Assembly (NCBI GenBank): GCA_030159075.1 | Contig: BROG01000295.1 | Location: 372,001 to 436,000 of the forward strand | Direction: 5' to 3' | DNA: 64,000 nt | Source: Atrina japonica | Taxonomy: Eukaryota; Mollusca; Bivalvia; Pterioida; Pinnidae | Shown: in pieces, positions 46,966 to 59,400 of the stretch | Numbering within the stretch: position 1 is the stretch's first letter | How the letters are laid out: each line of letters starts with the position of its first letter | Notes under the pieces: generated by a model | The model's input: only the letters and a program-made list of their open reading frames with translations | What the model was told of the DNA's origin: nothing | Databases searched by the model: none | Program-made: the position numbers and the translations under genes

Positions 46966-47559
46966 GTGATTTTAATTTTGTTTATTTTGTTGTTTTCATT
47001 TATAAATAAAATTTAAGCCACAGCAAAATTTGACATAAATTATACCTGGCAATACTAGAAGTTTACTTTACAGACAGGATTTTTATCATGTTTATTTCAA
47101 TGAAATTTAATGCCAATGAATTTGTTTTATTTTCAAAATAAAAATTTGAACCCCATGAAAATTTCTGATTGTACAGTATGTAAATACCCTCAAGGATCCT
47201 GTAAATCCAAAGTATATCATGATACAGTTCATGGGTGTGTTTTATCAAGAAGTCATAAATTGTAAAAGTTAATTTTCCTTAAGACAAAACTTGGGACTGT
47301 TTTACAGCCCTATCTTAAGTCCTAGGTCATTTTCACTTTTTCAGATTACATTTTAATAGCTTATGAAACTTATTCCTACTACATAAACAAGGACAAGATA
47401 TGACACAGAAATAAATAAGGTGTACACACTGCCTCTGGGTAGTCACAAAGACTTGACCTGATTAGGTCATAAGTAACAAGTCCTAGTTCATTGTAAAATG
47501 ATCACAAGTGTGATCCTAACTTGTACTTGATGCACTTTTGTTGTCACAAAATTGTAAAA

Positions 47560-48035
47560 TAGCTATCATTTGTTGCTAGCCAGACATTGATATATAATAT
47601 TGGGTCTTGTATTATAACGCTAGGTAGATGTATAGTGTATATATGGTGATATGTGGGGTAATTTTGGGTAATTTTATATGTATTTAAATCAAACCAGACA
47701 ATGATACAACATTGGGGCTTATATTTTAGCACTACATAGATGTACAATATACAGTTAATGGCAATATTTTATGTACAATGTACAGTTAATGGCAATATTT
47801 TATATGTATTTAAATCAAACCAGACACTGATACAACACTGGGGCTTATATTTTAGCACTACGTAGATGTACAGTGTACAGTTAATGGCAATATTTTATAT
47901 GTATTTAAATCAAACCAGACACTGATACAACACTGGGGCTTATATTTTAGTGCTACATAGATGTACAATGTACAGTTAATGTCTGTATGTATTGGGTAAT
48001 TTTGTATATATTTAAATCAAACCAGACATTGATAC
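47560..48035. repeat. Tandem repeat of about 100 bp, 4-5 copies
   Basis: The unit contains tatgtatttaaatcaaacca, gacactgatacaacactggg, gcttatattttagcactac, gtagatgtacaatgtacagt and taatggcaatattttat. Confidence 0.88.
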
Positions 48036-48639
48036 AGCAGTGAGCCATGTTTTGTATACCAACTATTATTTCCTTCATTGCCAGTATACAGACTGGTTGC
48101 GTTGTATATTCAGTGCTTGACTCACAGCTGTTACATCATACCAAAGACAAAGACAATTATATAGAATGTATGTCATACCCAGCTGACTACAGATTAACAG
48201 AAAATGGTAATATATATAAATATAAGGATTGTTTTTCATTTTTTGAAAAACATGGAATATACATGCAATGGCACATAGAAAATAAATTCAATATGCCGCA
48301 CTTCATCAGCGAGATACAAATTGTTGAATTAAGTCAAACTTGTGTCATGAATCCTTGCCTTTTTGTGGGATGTAGGTGGGTGGGTTTTTATTTTAGTCTT
48401 GAGGTCAGGATTCATTGAACTTTTGTGTTTGACAGCTTTACATACTTTTGCATGTTCGACTTGAGAAATTAAAAATTTACAGAAGTCTTTGGCTTAGAAG
48501 CTGACCAAGTTAAAAATAGTACCAGACTAAAGTGAATCCCTATTTTTTTCTATGCTGGGTCCAGTTCATGACAATTCAAACTAAAGTAGCATTTTTTTTA
48601 ATTCTTAAATCTATATTTAATCAGTTAAGGTCAAATCTG

Positions 48640-49110
48640 GCAAGTTATGTCATTGGTATGGTACCAGGTACACAAGATTTATAATTTGTATGGTATACAA
48701 GATTTGTGGTATGGTACCAGGTACACAAGATTTATAATTTGTATGGTATACAAGATTTGTGGTGGGTATGGTACTAGGTTCACAAGATTTATGATTGTTA
48801 TGGTACACAAGATTTGTGATTGGTATGGTATTAGGTAGGCCTACACAAGATTTGTGATTGGTATGGTTCTAGGTACACACAAAATTTGTGATTGGTATGG
48901 TACTAGGTACACACAAGATTTGTGATTGGTATGGTTCTAGGTACACACAAAATATGTGATTGGTATGGTACTAGGTACACATAAGATTTGTGATTTGTAT
49001 GGTACTAGGTACACACAAGATTTGTGATTGGTATGGTACTAGGTACACACAAGATTTGTGATTGGTATGGTACTAGGTACACACAAGATTTGTGATTGGT
49101 ATGTGTTATG
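48640..49110. repeat. 34-bp minisatellite, about 13 copies
   Basis: The unit is tttgtgattggtatggtact then aggtacacacaaga. The first three copies are variants with 'tataatttgtatggtataca'. Confidence 0.93.
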
Positions 49111-49179
49111 TCTAATGTAAAGTGTACATATAAGCTGTAAATTATAAACATGTATACATGTATGTATATACAAACATAC

Positions 49180-49210
<31 letters not shown>

Positions 49211-49236
49211 CAGAGACACACATACATACATACATA

Positions 49237-49749
49237 CAGTCAACTCTTGTTATAATGGCCAGGGTGGGATCCAGTAAAATTGTTACATCAAATATGCTGT
49301 TATATCAAATTTCCAGGCTAGGTGCCAAAATAAGATTTTGCATGAGCATTCTTTGTTGTTAAACCCCTATTTTATGTTAAACATCAATTCAATATGACTG
49401 CATGAATGATGTAAAATGAATACAGCAAATAAAAACGTTTTTATTATTATTTTCAGTCTATTAGTTAAAAAATTATGGCAACAATTTGTCCTTTTTGTTG
49501 CTTTACAGTTATAACAAGTCAGTTCCATAGGTGAAAATGGATGTTTATTGCCACAAAGCATGTGTATAATTTATAACAAGTCAGTTCCATAGGTGAAAAT
49601 GCATGTTTGTTGCCAGAAAGCAAATATATACATGTACTGTTATATCAATCAAATTAAAATGCATGTAAATTCATTCCCATGAAATTTCTGCCATTAGCCA
49701 AAAATGCTGTTACAATGTATATGTAGTGTCATTATGACAAGAGTTGATG
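49237..49749. mobile_element. 513-bp TIR element (MITE-like) with TA target duplication
   Basis: The left end CAGTCAACTCTTGTTATAAT and the right end in reverse CATCAACTCTTGTCATAATG are inverted repeats, flanked by TA (49235-49236 and 49750-49751). The interior has an internal duplication (ttataacaagtcagttccat at two places) and no coding capacity. Confidence 0.75.
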
Positions 49750-49781
49750 TATATCAATTGTGATAGTCCTGCTTAAAATCA

Positions 49782-50130
49782 GTGTACATTTGTAAACTAT
49801 ACATGTATAATCAAAGTGTTACTCATTATAACATAGACTGCAAAGTGTACATGTACACATGTAAACTATACATGTATAACCAAAGTGTTACTCATTATAA
49901 CATAGACTGCAAAGTGCACATGTACACATGTAAACTATACATGTATAACCAAAGTGTTACTCATTATAACATAGACTGCAAAGTGTACATGTACACATGT
50001 AAACTATACATGTATAACCAAAGTGTTACTCATTATAACATAGACTGCAAAGTGTACATGTACACATGTAAACTATACATGTATAACCAAAGTGTTACTC
50101 ATTATAACATAGACTGCAAAGTGTACATGT
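49782..50130. repeat. 69-bp tandem repeat, 5 copies
   Basis: The unit is aactatacatgtataaccaa, agtgttactcattataacat, agactgcaaagtgtacatgt, acacatgta. Copies are almost identical, suggesting recent expansion. Confidence 0.95.
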
Positions 50131-51070
50131 AATTATACATATATACAGTTGAGGTATACACACTTGCCTATTGATCATAATGATATAGATTATAAAATAT
50201 ACATATATACAGTTGAGGTATAGTTGCTCATTGATCATAATGATATAGATTATAAAATATACATATATACAGTCAAGGTATAGTTGCTCATTGATCATAA
50301 TGATATAGATTATAAAATATACATACATATATACAGTCGAGGTATACATGCTCATTGATCATAATGATATAGATTATAAAATATACATATATACAGGCAA
50401 GGTATACATGCTCATTGATCATAATGATATAGATTATAAAATATACATATATACAGGCAAGGTATACATGCTCATTGATCATAATGATATAGATTATAAA
50501 ATATACATATATACAGTCGAGGTATACATGCTCATTGATCATAATGATATAGGTTATAAAATATACATATATACAGGCAAGGTATAGTTGGTCATTGATC
50601 ATAATGATATAGATTATAAAGTATACATATATACAGGCAAGGTATAGTTGGTCAGTGATCATAATGATATAGATTATAAAGTATACATATATACAGGCAA
50701 GGTATACATGCTCATTGATCATAATGATATAGATTATAAAATATACATATATACAGGCAAGGTATACATGCTCATTGAATATAGATTATAAAGTATACAT
50801 ATATACAGGCAAGGTACACATGCTCATTGAATATAGATTATAAAGTATACATATATACAGGCAAGGTATAGTTGGTCAGTGATCATAATGATATAGATTA
50901 TAAAGTATACATATATACAGGCAAGGTATACATGCTCATTGAATATAGATTATAAAGTATACATATATACAGGCAAGGTATAGTTGGTCAGTGATCATAA
51001 TGATATAGATTATAAAGTATACATATATACAGGCAAGGTATAGTTGCCTATTGATCCTAATTATATGGAT
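50131..51070. repeat. 60-bp minisatellite, about 16 copies
   Basis: The unit is ggtatacatgctcattgatc, ataatgatatagattataaa, atatacatatatacaggcaa. Shorter units missing 'tcataatgata' appear near 50775, 50825 and 50940. It abuts the 69-bp array. Confidence 0.95.
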
Positions 51071-53335
51071 TATAAATTGTACTTAGTCCATCAAGCGATT
51101 TCAGATTTTCCTTATTTTCCTGATTTTGAGAAGTAGGCCTACCTGTTATTTTTTCATGAATTTGCCAGATAAAATCCTGATAACTCCTGATTTTGACCCC
51201 TCCCCCCAATAAAGTACCATAATTATGTGTTTAAATCATTTAAGGGTAAAACCTTGCTCTAGGAAATAAGAGCATAACAAAAAACAATATTTCATTGTAT
51301 GTTGTATTATTAAATAGTAAAAAATCATTCCTAATTTTTCACTGTAAAATAATTGCACTTAATCTTCCATTAAATTTGAACAATGTTATAATCAACAAAT
51401 GTTTGGTTTTAAGACATCATGATAAATTGCTAATTTTTTCGGGCATTTCTGTCTGTTGTAAACTTGTGAATATTTTTTAAAGATGTTTTAACATGTGAAA
51501 TGATATTTTCTGAGTTTTCACCTACATCTTTCAATCCGCAATACATTTTATACTTATAGATTAAATGACTTTGTAGAAATTACATTATTTAAATCTTTTT
51601 ACATGTATTTCCAAGATTTTTTTATTTCTGTTTAAAATGTATATAACAGAAATCGTTGTACATATTGTATGTATATTTAGAACTATGGTAAAACCTCTTT
51701 ATACTGCCACCATCAGTACAAATTTGGCAGTATACAGTGATTTTCCCACCTCCTCAATTCTGGGTCCTGGGCATCGTTTTGTAAAAGGTCGTAAAATCCG
51801 GAAAAAAAATTGTAAACCCAATACTACGATGTTTCCAATTACCAATTTACAACAAAATTTAGTCGACATTTCTGACTGGGTCTAGGTACTCGTAAATCCT
51901 AAATCCTTCTTATTTTCAACAAGATCACGTAAAATATTTTGAGAAATTGTTTGACACGACGGACTAAATGACCTTTTTTTGATGAGTTAGAGTGACATAA
52001 GACTGGTAGGAGACCCAGCTTCTTCCAATACTTACATGTCAATTACCTCCCTTTGATCATATGAAATAAGGGACAGTACAACGGATCACACTTATCGAGT
52101 TCCAGAATTATATATTTTTAACTGTTACTGTAGTGTATAGTGATCAATGAGAACTCATTGACCCCTGAAAATAATGGACAGTGACAGTTAAAGCTTGATT
52201 GGTTAAAATTAGCCATGACGACAAATCAATTGTATCTGAAACACATGTACAGGTTAAAGAAGATGTAGTGATGTACATAGAATGGCTTGTATCATCAAGT
52301 TTGGAGATTTTCTATAATTTTTACATTAAACATGTGTGAGATTTTTAACTGCTTTTAACATCATAATATTAGATGTACAGTAATGTAACTAACATCCTAT
52401 TGTATACCAAATTTAGCTTTCTTAAATGATTGCCTTTCTTAATTGATTTTGTGCTTTTTCTATAATTTTATAAAACCTTTTATTTTTGCATCAGATCTTC
52501 ATATATATTCTTCAAAATTACAGTACAAAAAATCAGTTTGGATTGTAATTTATCTGTCCTATTTACAAACACACACAAACACACACATATACAAACAAAC
52601 AAACACACATACACACACACGCACATACACAACACAGAGCTATTTGTATTGCCTGCAGATCACTTGGTCACTTATTCAGTAAATCTGTAATTTCAACTGC
52701 AACGGAGATAACTTAGTTATTTGCTGATATATGATTTCAGTTTATGCTAAATGAAATATAGATAATTAGTTAGTACAGTCATATTTCTCTACTCTCTTAT
52801 TACCATATCTATGATATAGTTTTTACAAATAAAGAAAGTACAAATCTGATTGTCGCTGTCATTATTCTCTCTGCCATCATCTTTTTGTGTATCTTATTCA
52901 TTGGACTACATATTTCTGTGCTGTTTAGCAAGGTACATTAGATAATACTTTCACCTGTAACAATAGTATATATCATATACATAAAAACATAGACTTAAAA
53001 TCACCCACTTGTGGAAAGTTTCGATTTCCCACCCAATTGTATCAGGTTGACTGCAAACCTTGCTACTTTGACAGATGGCAGTACCGACACATGCTCATTC
53101 TTGTTTACTATCATAACTGGTTTCTTATTTTGATCTTTTTAGGTAAGTATGATAGTCTGTACCGTGTCGAACAGCACAGAAATATGCATTATAGATACTC
53201 TCACCAGCTCATTCTAAGAATGTTCCTCATTTTGGATGCAGTTCCATCTGCAAATAGTCTTCCTGAGTTCATTTCTGAATCTAGACTATGCCGAGTTACC
53301 ATTATAAATCCATGGAACTCTTGGAATTGAAAATT
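51071..53335. other. Intergenic unique sequence
   Basis: AT-rich DNA with no supported gene. A CA-rich tract lies at 52566-52640. Short ORFs here show no domain and no splice context. Confidence 0.5.
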
Positions 53336-53339
53336 CAAG

Positions 53340-54150
53340 GTTACTCAATATAAATGATGTACAGCTTGGAGACAATGTGCCCACAGTACAATTGATGTAC
53401 AGCTAGATGATCTGCCCATAGTACAAATGATGTACAGCTAGATGATCTGCCCACAGTACAATTGATGTACAGCTAGATGATCTGCCCACAGTACAATTGA
53501 TGTACAGCTAGATGATCTGCCCACAGTACAAATGATGTGCAGCTAGATGATGCTAGTTACCAATAATGTACAGCTGGGAGACACTGCCCACAGTACAAAT
53601 ATTTTACAGTACAAGTGATGTACAGTTGTGACACTGCCCACTGTACAAATGATGTACAACTGGGAGACAGTGTATACAGTACAAATGATGTACAGCTGGG
53701 AGACACTGCCCACAGTACAAATGATGTATAACTGGGAGACAGTGTATACAGTACAAATGATGTACAGCTGGGAGACACTGCCCACAGTACAAATGATGTA
53801 CAACTGGGAGACAGTGTATACAGTACAAGTGTACAGTTGTGACACTGCCCACAGGACAAATGTATAACTGGGAGACAGTGTATACAGTACAAATGATGTA
53901 CAGCTGGGAGACACTGCCCACAGTACAAATGATGTACAACTGGGAGACAGTGTATACAGTACAAATGATGTACAACTGGGAGACAGTGTATACAGTACAA
54001 GTGTACAGTTGTGACACTGCCCACAGGACAAATGTACAACTGGGAGACAGTGTATACAGTACAAGTGTACAGTTATAAAACTGCCCACAGTACAAATGTA
54101 CAACTGGGAGACAATATACAGTACAAGTGATGTACAGCTTGAAGACATTA
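53340..54150. repeat. 35-36-bp minisatellite with 72-bp dimeric higher-order units
   Basis: It begins with four copies of gatgtacagctagatgatct gcccacagtacaatt. It then alternates two types, gatgtacaactgggagacag tgtatacagtacaaat and gatgtacagctgggagacac tgcccacagtacaaat, forming dimers. Shorter units (gtgtacagttgtgacactgc) interrupt. ORFs of up to 223 codons on the minus strand are side effects. Confidence 0.95.
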
Positions 54151-54229
54151 TTTTTTTGTTGCTTGTAATAAATAAAAACTTGTAATTTATGTTAAATCCG
54201 ACCTCAAGAGCCATCCCTAAGACAAAGGA

Positions 54230-56197
54230 AAAAAGACAATGACCATTTCACACACCATTTTATTTAACTATAGAAATTATCACATGGTATGTCTCTGTAG
54301 ACTTCCTTTTTCACAAAATATTTTAAAACTGGTACAATTCCCTCAATTGTGTCCATGCTAACTTGCTAAAATATGCATAATTGATACTTTGAAAGTAAAT
54401 TGTATGGAAAAAAAAGGTTCAGAAATAACATCCAATTTATTCTATATCCTCAGTTTAAATAATAAGATTGTTAGTAATGAAAATTGACGAGATAAAAACA
54501 CAGTAACTGTCAGAATATGTTAGTCCTATTATCAAAGAATGACTCCAATTTGCGTATCTGCAAACAAAATAATTGAAAATAATTTTTATTGAAACTGACT
54601 AATAAAATGATTGAAATATAAAATGCTTTTGGATTTTCTCAGTTAAAGAGAAGTATACATACAACAGTATGGACTGTAATGAAAGTATGAAATAGCGAAG
54701 AAATCAATACAAGAAATCGCTACTTAATTTCTTTGACCTACTTACATGACAAAATATGCATCAAATATTCTTATTGAAATAAATAATAATGCTAGCAAAT
54801 CAACATTTTCTCCTAATAAAACAACATTTAACACTGTTAAAAACCTGTCACACAATGGCAATATGGATTATGTCCCCTTACCCAGAGTGCAATGACCAAT
54901 TCATACAAAAATGAAATATCTCTCTCAATCAGCCGTGTGAGAATATCCGGAGATATCTCGTATACAAGATACAATATATACATGATTTGTTCACATTTTA
55001 ACAACTATTTAACTATATCACACACACAATATGTATATATTTATATAACATGGCAAAATATATTGAGCACATGTTTTTTAATTATGTACACCATTTTCTA
55101 CAATATCCTCTTTTTAAACGAAAGCACCTTGGTTACATCTTACATTTCTGTAGAGACCTACGACTTATCAAAATAAATATCTGGATTTGTATACAAGCTA
55201 TCGGGCTTGATCAAGAACAGAGGTTCTGCTGGGTTATTATTTTTCTGAATAATTACCCTTTCATTGCAAGACATGATGATTGGAAGAAATTTATCTTCGG
55301 TAAACAAATACAACTTCCGTGATATATGTTACATAAATCCATTTTATAAAATGTTATGACTTTTGTTACGAAACAATATAAATTTTGAAAATTGTAAAAT
55401 GGAGTGATGATGGGAAAAATGTATTCATTGGCTGCTACTACAGTACATAATTACTTTTTCAAAGTTTAGCAAATTTTGAAATACATCTACTTTAAACAAA
55501 AATCTGTTTACTACAACAGCTAAAAAATCGAACAAAATTGTGAAAAATATTGATGAAATCATTACTTCTGTAATCTCCCCAATCAAACGAAACAATACTT
55601 CCAGTGAATTAAATGATGTCATTAATTATAAATATGAGATCAAAGCAAAATTTTTGGAATTTTCACGATGAAAATAATTTTAAAAATTTAACAACAGATA
55701 TAATGAATGGCAACAAAACATGAAGTAACTTTACATGTGTTAGAGAGATTATCTCCCCTGACAATTCCCAACCATAATAACCAGCATTTGTTTATGCTGG
55801 GAAAATATTAAATTTGCAAGAAAGGGTTTTATTCTTTGATTCCTCTGTTTCTGTAACACGAAATCAATGTTGCCTAGCAACAAAATCTAGGCAGAATACT
55901 TGCACTGTTTATTGAACACATCCTTGAATGGAAAAAAAAGTTCCACGCTTGATTTGCATACATCACATGACCCTGGGCCATTTACGTAAAATTTGTCCAT
56001 TACGTATAATATCACATCTTTTTTTTTTAGCACTTTTTGCAAGATATACAAATTACCATGGCAATGTTTAACCAGTCTATGGAACTTATTGGATTGTCTT
56101 ACAAACACTGTCCCCAAATGAATCAGGAAAAACATGGGATCATGAAGTATTCTCTGGATTGCAAGCACATCTTTCCCTATAGAATATTGTACATGTA
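54230..56197 (-). other. Probable 3'UTR / downstream flank of the Shroom gene
   Basis: About 2 kb of largely unique AT-rich sequence follows the Shroom stop codon on the minus strand and contains no supported ORF. A TTTATT on the plus strand at 54259-54264 (AATAAA on minus) sits near the edge of the 53.4-54.15 kb minisatellite and could be the distal poly(A) signal. The extent is a guess. Confidence 0.3.
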
Positions 56198-56458
56198 TTA
56201 GTGTCTATCTGGGATACTTCGCCTCAAAGCCACGATTTGTTCCTTCCCTAAAGTAATTTTGTCCTCAAGTTCTTGCACTTCAATCATCTGTTTTGATTTC
56301 ATTTGGATGAAATAATCGTAATCGCCTAATTCACTTTCTGACAAGGACTCTTTCAGGAAAGCTAAGACTTGATTGCTGCGTTTGTCAATGTCATCTTTGA
56401 GATTTTTGGCCTCTTCATGCTGGAGCTGTAATCGTTCTCTTTTGTCACTTGCCATTTT
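56198..56458 (-). CDS. Shroom terminal coding exon d
   Basis: Minus-strand acceptor (ttatttacag) then 86 codons and TAA. It encodes KMASDKRERLQLQHEEAKNL, KDDIDKRSNQVLAFLKESLS, ESELGDYDYFIQMKSKQMIE, VQELEDKITLGKEQIVALRR and SIPDRH. It matches the C-terminal half of ASD2 (AKELKE.LDRR...L..YLSE..L.DYEHF..MKSALI.EQ.ELEDKI.LGEEQL). The protein stops six residues after the conserved block. Confidence 0.92.
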   Translation of the reverse strand, partial: KMASDKRERLQLQHEEAKNLKDDIDKRSNQVLAFLKESLSESELGDYDYFIQMKSKQMIEVQELEDKITLGKEQIVALRRSIPDRH

Positions 56459-59400
56459 CTGTAAATAACAATGATAATACAACATTGAAGTATATTGCCA
56501 TTTTCTGTACATAACAATGATAATACAACATTGAAGTATATTTACAACACATCACAAATATAAAACATGTCATTAGCAACTCAGTTAGCATTTTTAATGT
56601 GAATTTGTGTCATATTTGGGAAAATTGGAAATTTTAACTTGAATTTGTGTCATATTGGAAATTTTAATTTGAATTTGTGTCATACTGGGAAAAATTGTGC
56701 ACACACATGGAAATTTAAATGCATTTTTTAAATGCATTTCCCCTTACAATATAATTTTTTTCATTACGGTCATGAGGTCAACATCGAATTGGGAATTTTT
56801 TCATCAAAATGGGAAAAAATACATGCATTTTGCATTAGGAATGGGGCCGAATTTCTGCCCCGTGGATACTATAGAAAAAGCCCTGTATACATAGTAAAAC
56901 TTTGTTCAACCCAAATTTGGCATTATAAAGGGGTTTGGTGATAGGTTGAGGGAAACTTTAAATGAAAAATTGTGGTATCACGAAATTAACTTTCCCAATT
57001 GAAAGTTTACTACATATACATACAACATATTATACAACAGTCCCGGTAATAATCACGTTGCCTAGTTTTACATCACACAAGAATACTTCACTTATACAGA
57101 GATGAAGTGCCACACATTTTGGCCTGTGTTATGGACTGACACCAATGCAGTGATGGGTTTTTTATGTGTTGCACTAATGATGACATGGGACCTTGACTTT
57201 AAGTCTCATCAGACACACTTTCACTTCAATCACTGAGCGCTTGGTGAAGGAGCAGTCATTACCATTTCTAAAATCTTGATCATGACACAGTACCAAACAT
57301 TGCCTCAGGGACCTTCAGTTTGCAAGTTGAACAATCTATTATTTTTTCTTTGCTTTAGATTTTCTTACTTTTAAATCTTCAAACTTCAAAGATTTCTTTT
57401 TTTTTTTACTTTTTCGACAACTATGAAATTTATCTTTGAAGCTAACTTAACAACATCATAGAATTTTTGAGAATACTGAACTGCATTTCAAGATTGCACT
57501 TCTCCAAAGTGAGGTATAACAAAGGTTCCTTTCCTTCTGATGCGTAACATAATTTTTCATTAACTAATCAGGACAAATATACAACGTTATTTCTTAAAAT
57601 AAGCGTCAAATAACTGACCTCTCGCAAAATGCCCAACAATACACCTTTTGGCCGACTTTTCCATTACGACATTACAATTAAATGGCTCATCAAACACTTT
57701 TGTGATAATGTCATTATCAAATGATGTCAAAATGCACATTGATAGCCACATATCAGACATTTGGTGATAGGTAAATTAAATTGAAGTAAAAAAAAAAGTA
57801 AAATCACATACCCTTTGTCTGGCGTCTGCGGTCTCTGGGAGACTTTGTAAGGCATTCTCTGCTCTAGCCAACAGACCAGAAAGTTTTAACAATAATTTAG
57901 TGATCTTCTCCATGTCGACCACATAGGATTTGAACTTCTCTTTTTCATGCTGGCTTTGACATTTTTGTTCCACAATTCCTTCAACCTGAAAAGTAGGATA
58001 CTATAATTATGATATGCTCTAAAAATGGTACATTCTTAATCATTGGCATTGGAATAAATGGAGTCTATAACATGAGTATGTTGAAAGGATACAGAAATCT
58101 CCAGACTGGTAAGAATCTGTTTTCCCGTCCTAGAGTTTCCCTCGGATTGGACTTACGGATTCATACCACGAGGGCTGAGATTCTCTTATACACTCAACAC
58201 ATCCACACATTTTTCTCTCATGATTTAAATATATTTTTATGTATAAAGCAAGAGGCTCAAGAGGGCCTCAATCGCTCACCTGAGAACCATCTACAAATTC
58301 ATAAAAAAAAATTCCAGAGATTAAATTTCAGCAAAATTCTTGCACAAAAACATTTCTTCAACTATATACAATTAAAACACTTTAATGCATCATTGTGAAT
58401 GCAAGGGGAGATGATTGGGGAAATCATGCAAAAATCAATGAAAATGACAAAGTCTGTAAAGACTTTAAAAAACCGCATCAAAAATTTATATTCTGATTTC
58501 TATGACAAATATAAACTTGAATCAAACATCCATGTAGATCACTCAGAAACCATCTGTTTTTGTTTTTTTTTTCAATTCATGCAGTGGTTCTGGAGAAGAA
58601 GATTTTTAAAGAGGGATACCTTTTGGGAACTATTCTATCCCACTTTGGATCCACCCCTAGACTGATCTAGCTGAAAACTACAAAATTTGTAGAGGACCTT
58701 GAGTACTTGCTTCCTGTAAAGTTTTCGTCAAAATCCCTTCAGTGGTATTGAAACAAAAGCTGATAGTGTGAAAAATGCACCTCCCTCTTTTTTGCAGTCT
58801 CAAAAAATTCAGAAAAAATTCTAGAAATTAAATTTTGGCACAGGTGAGCTAAAAAATCAGGTCTGAGATAGATTTTTGTTCACTGTATTCTCTTTAAAAT
58901 TGCATTGTAACGTCAAAGTGAGTGTAGCTTGTAAATCCTCTAAGGATTAACAAGGAAATCTTTCCCTCATAAAAAAGGATGAATCTATGAACCATTGGAG
59001 AAAATCATATTTTCTCGATTACAATGTTTGGCATACAAAAAATAACATTTCGTAACCATACAAATCTAGTAGCTGAAGGATCCTGTAAAATGAGCCATAA
59101 ACAACTTGCCATACTTCCTTATTTAGTCTCGATCAGATCATCGAGATTTTGATGAGATTCATAATAGTGAACTGCTTGTTCTCAGATAATGCGATGTACC
59201 AAAGATTCTCACCTGTTTTCCAATCTTGTCTGTTTCACTAATCTCACTCATTAGACATTTCTTTTCCTCTTCTAGTTTCTCCATCTTCTTCTGAATGCTT
59301 TGAACGAGTTCCTCCTGAAATTTTCAAAGACAACACTTTGCTATAGTAAAATCCAAAAAACCTGGCAGGGCGGAGTCTTGTGAACCCTTTCTTGACCTGG

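Noticed and set aside
48047..48418. 123-codon ORF after the 100-bp repeats
   Set aside because: Contains part of the repeat at its start, no domain or splice context; composition fits chance in AT-rich DNA.
53037..53330. 97-codon ORF as a gene or exon
   Set aside because: No recognisable domain, no good flanking splice sites, and isolated in intergenic sequence.
53543..54214. 223-codon minus-strand ORF and overlapping ORFs
   Set aside because: Product of the 35-36-bp minisatellite.
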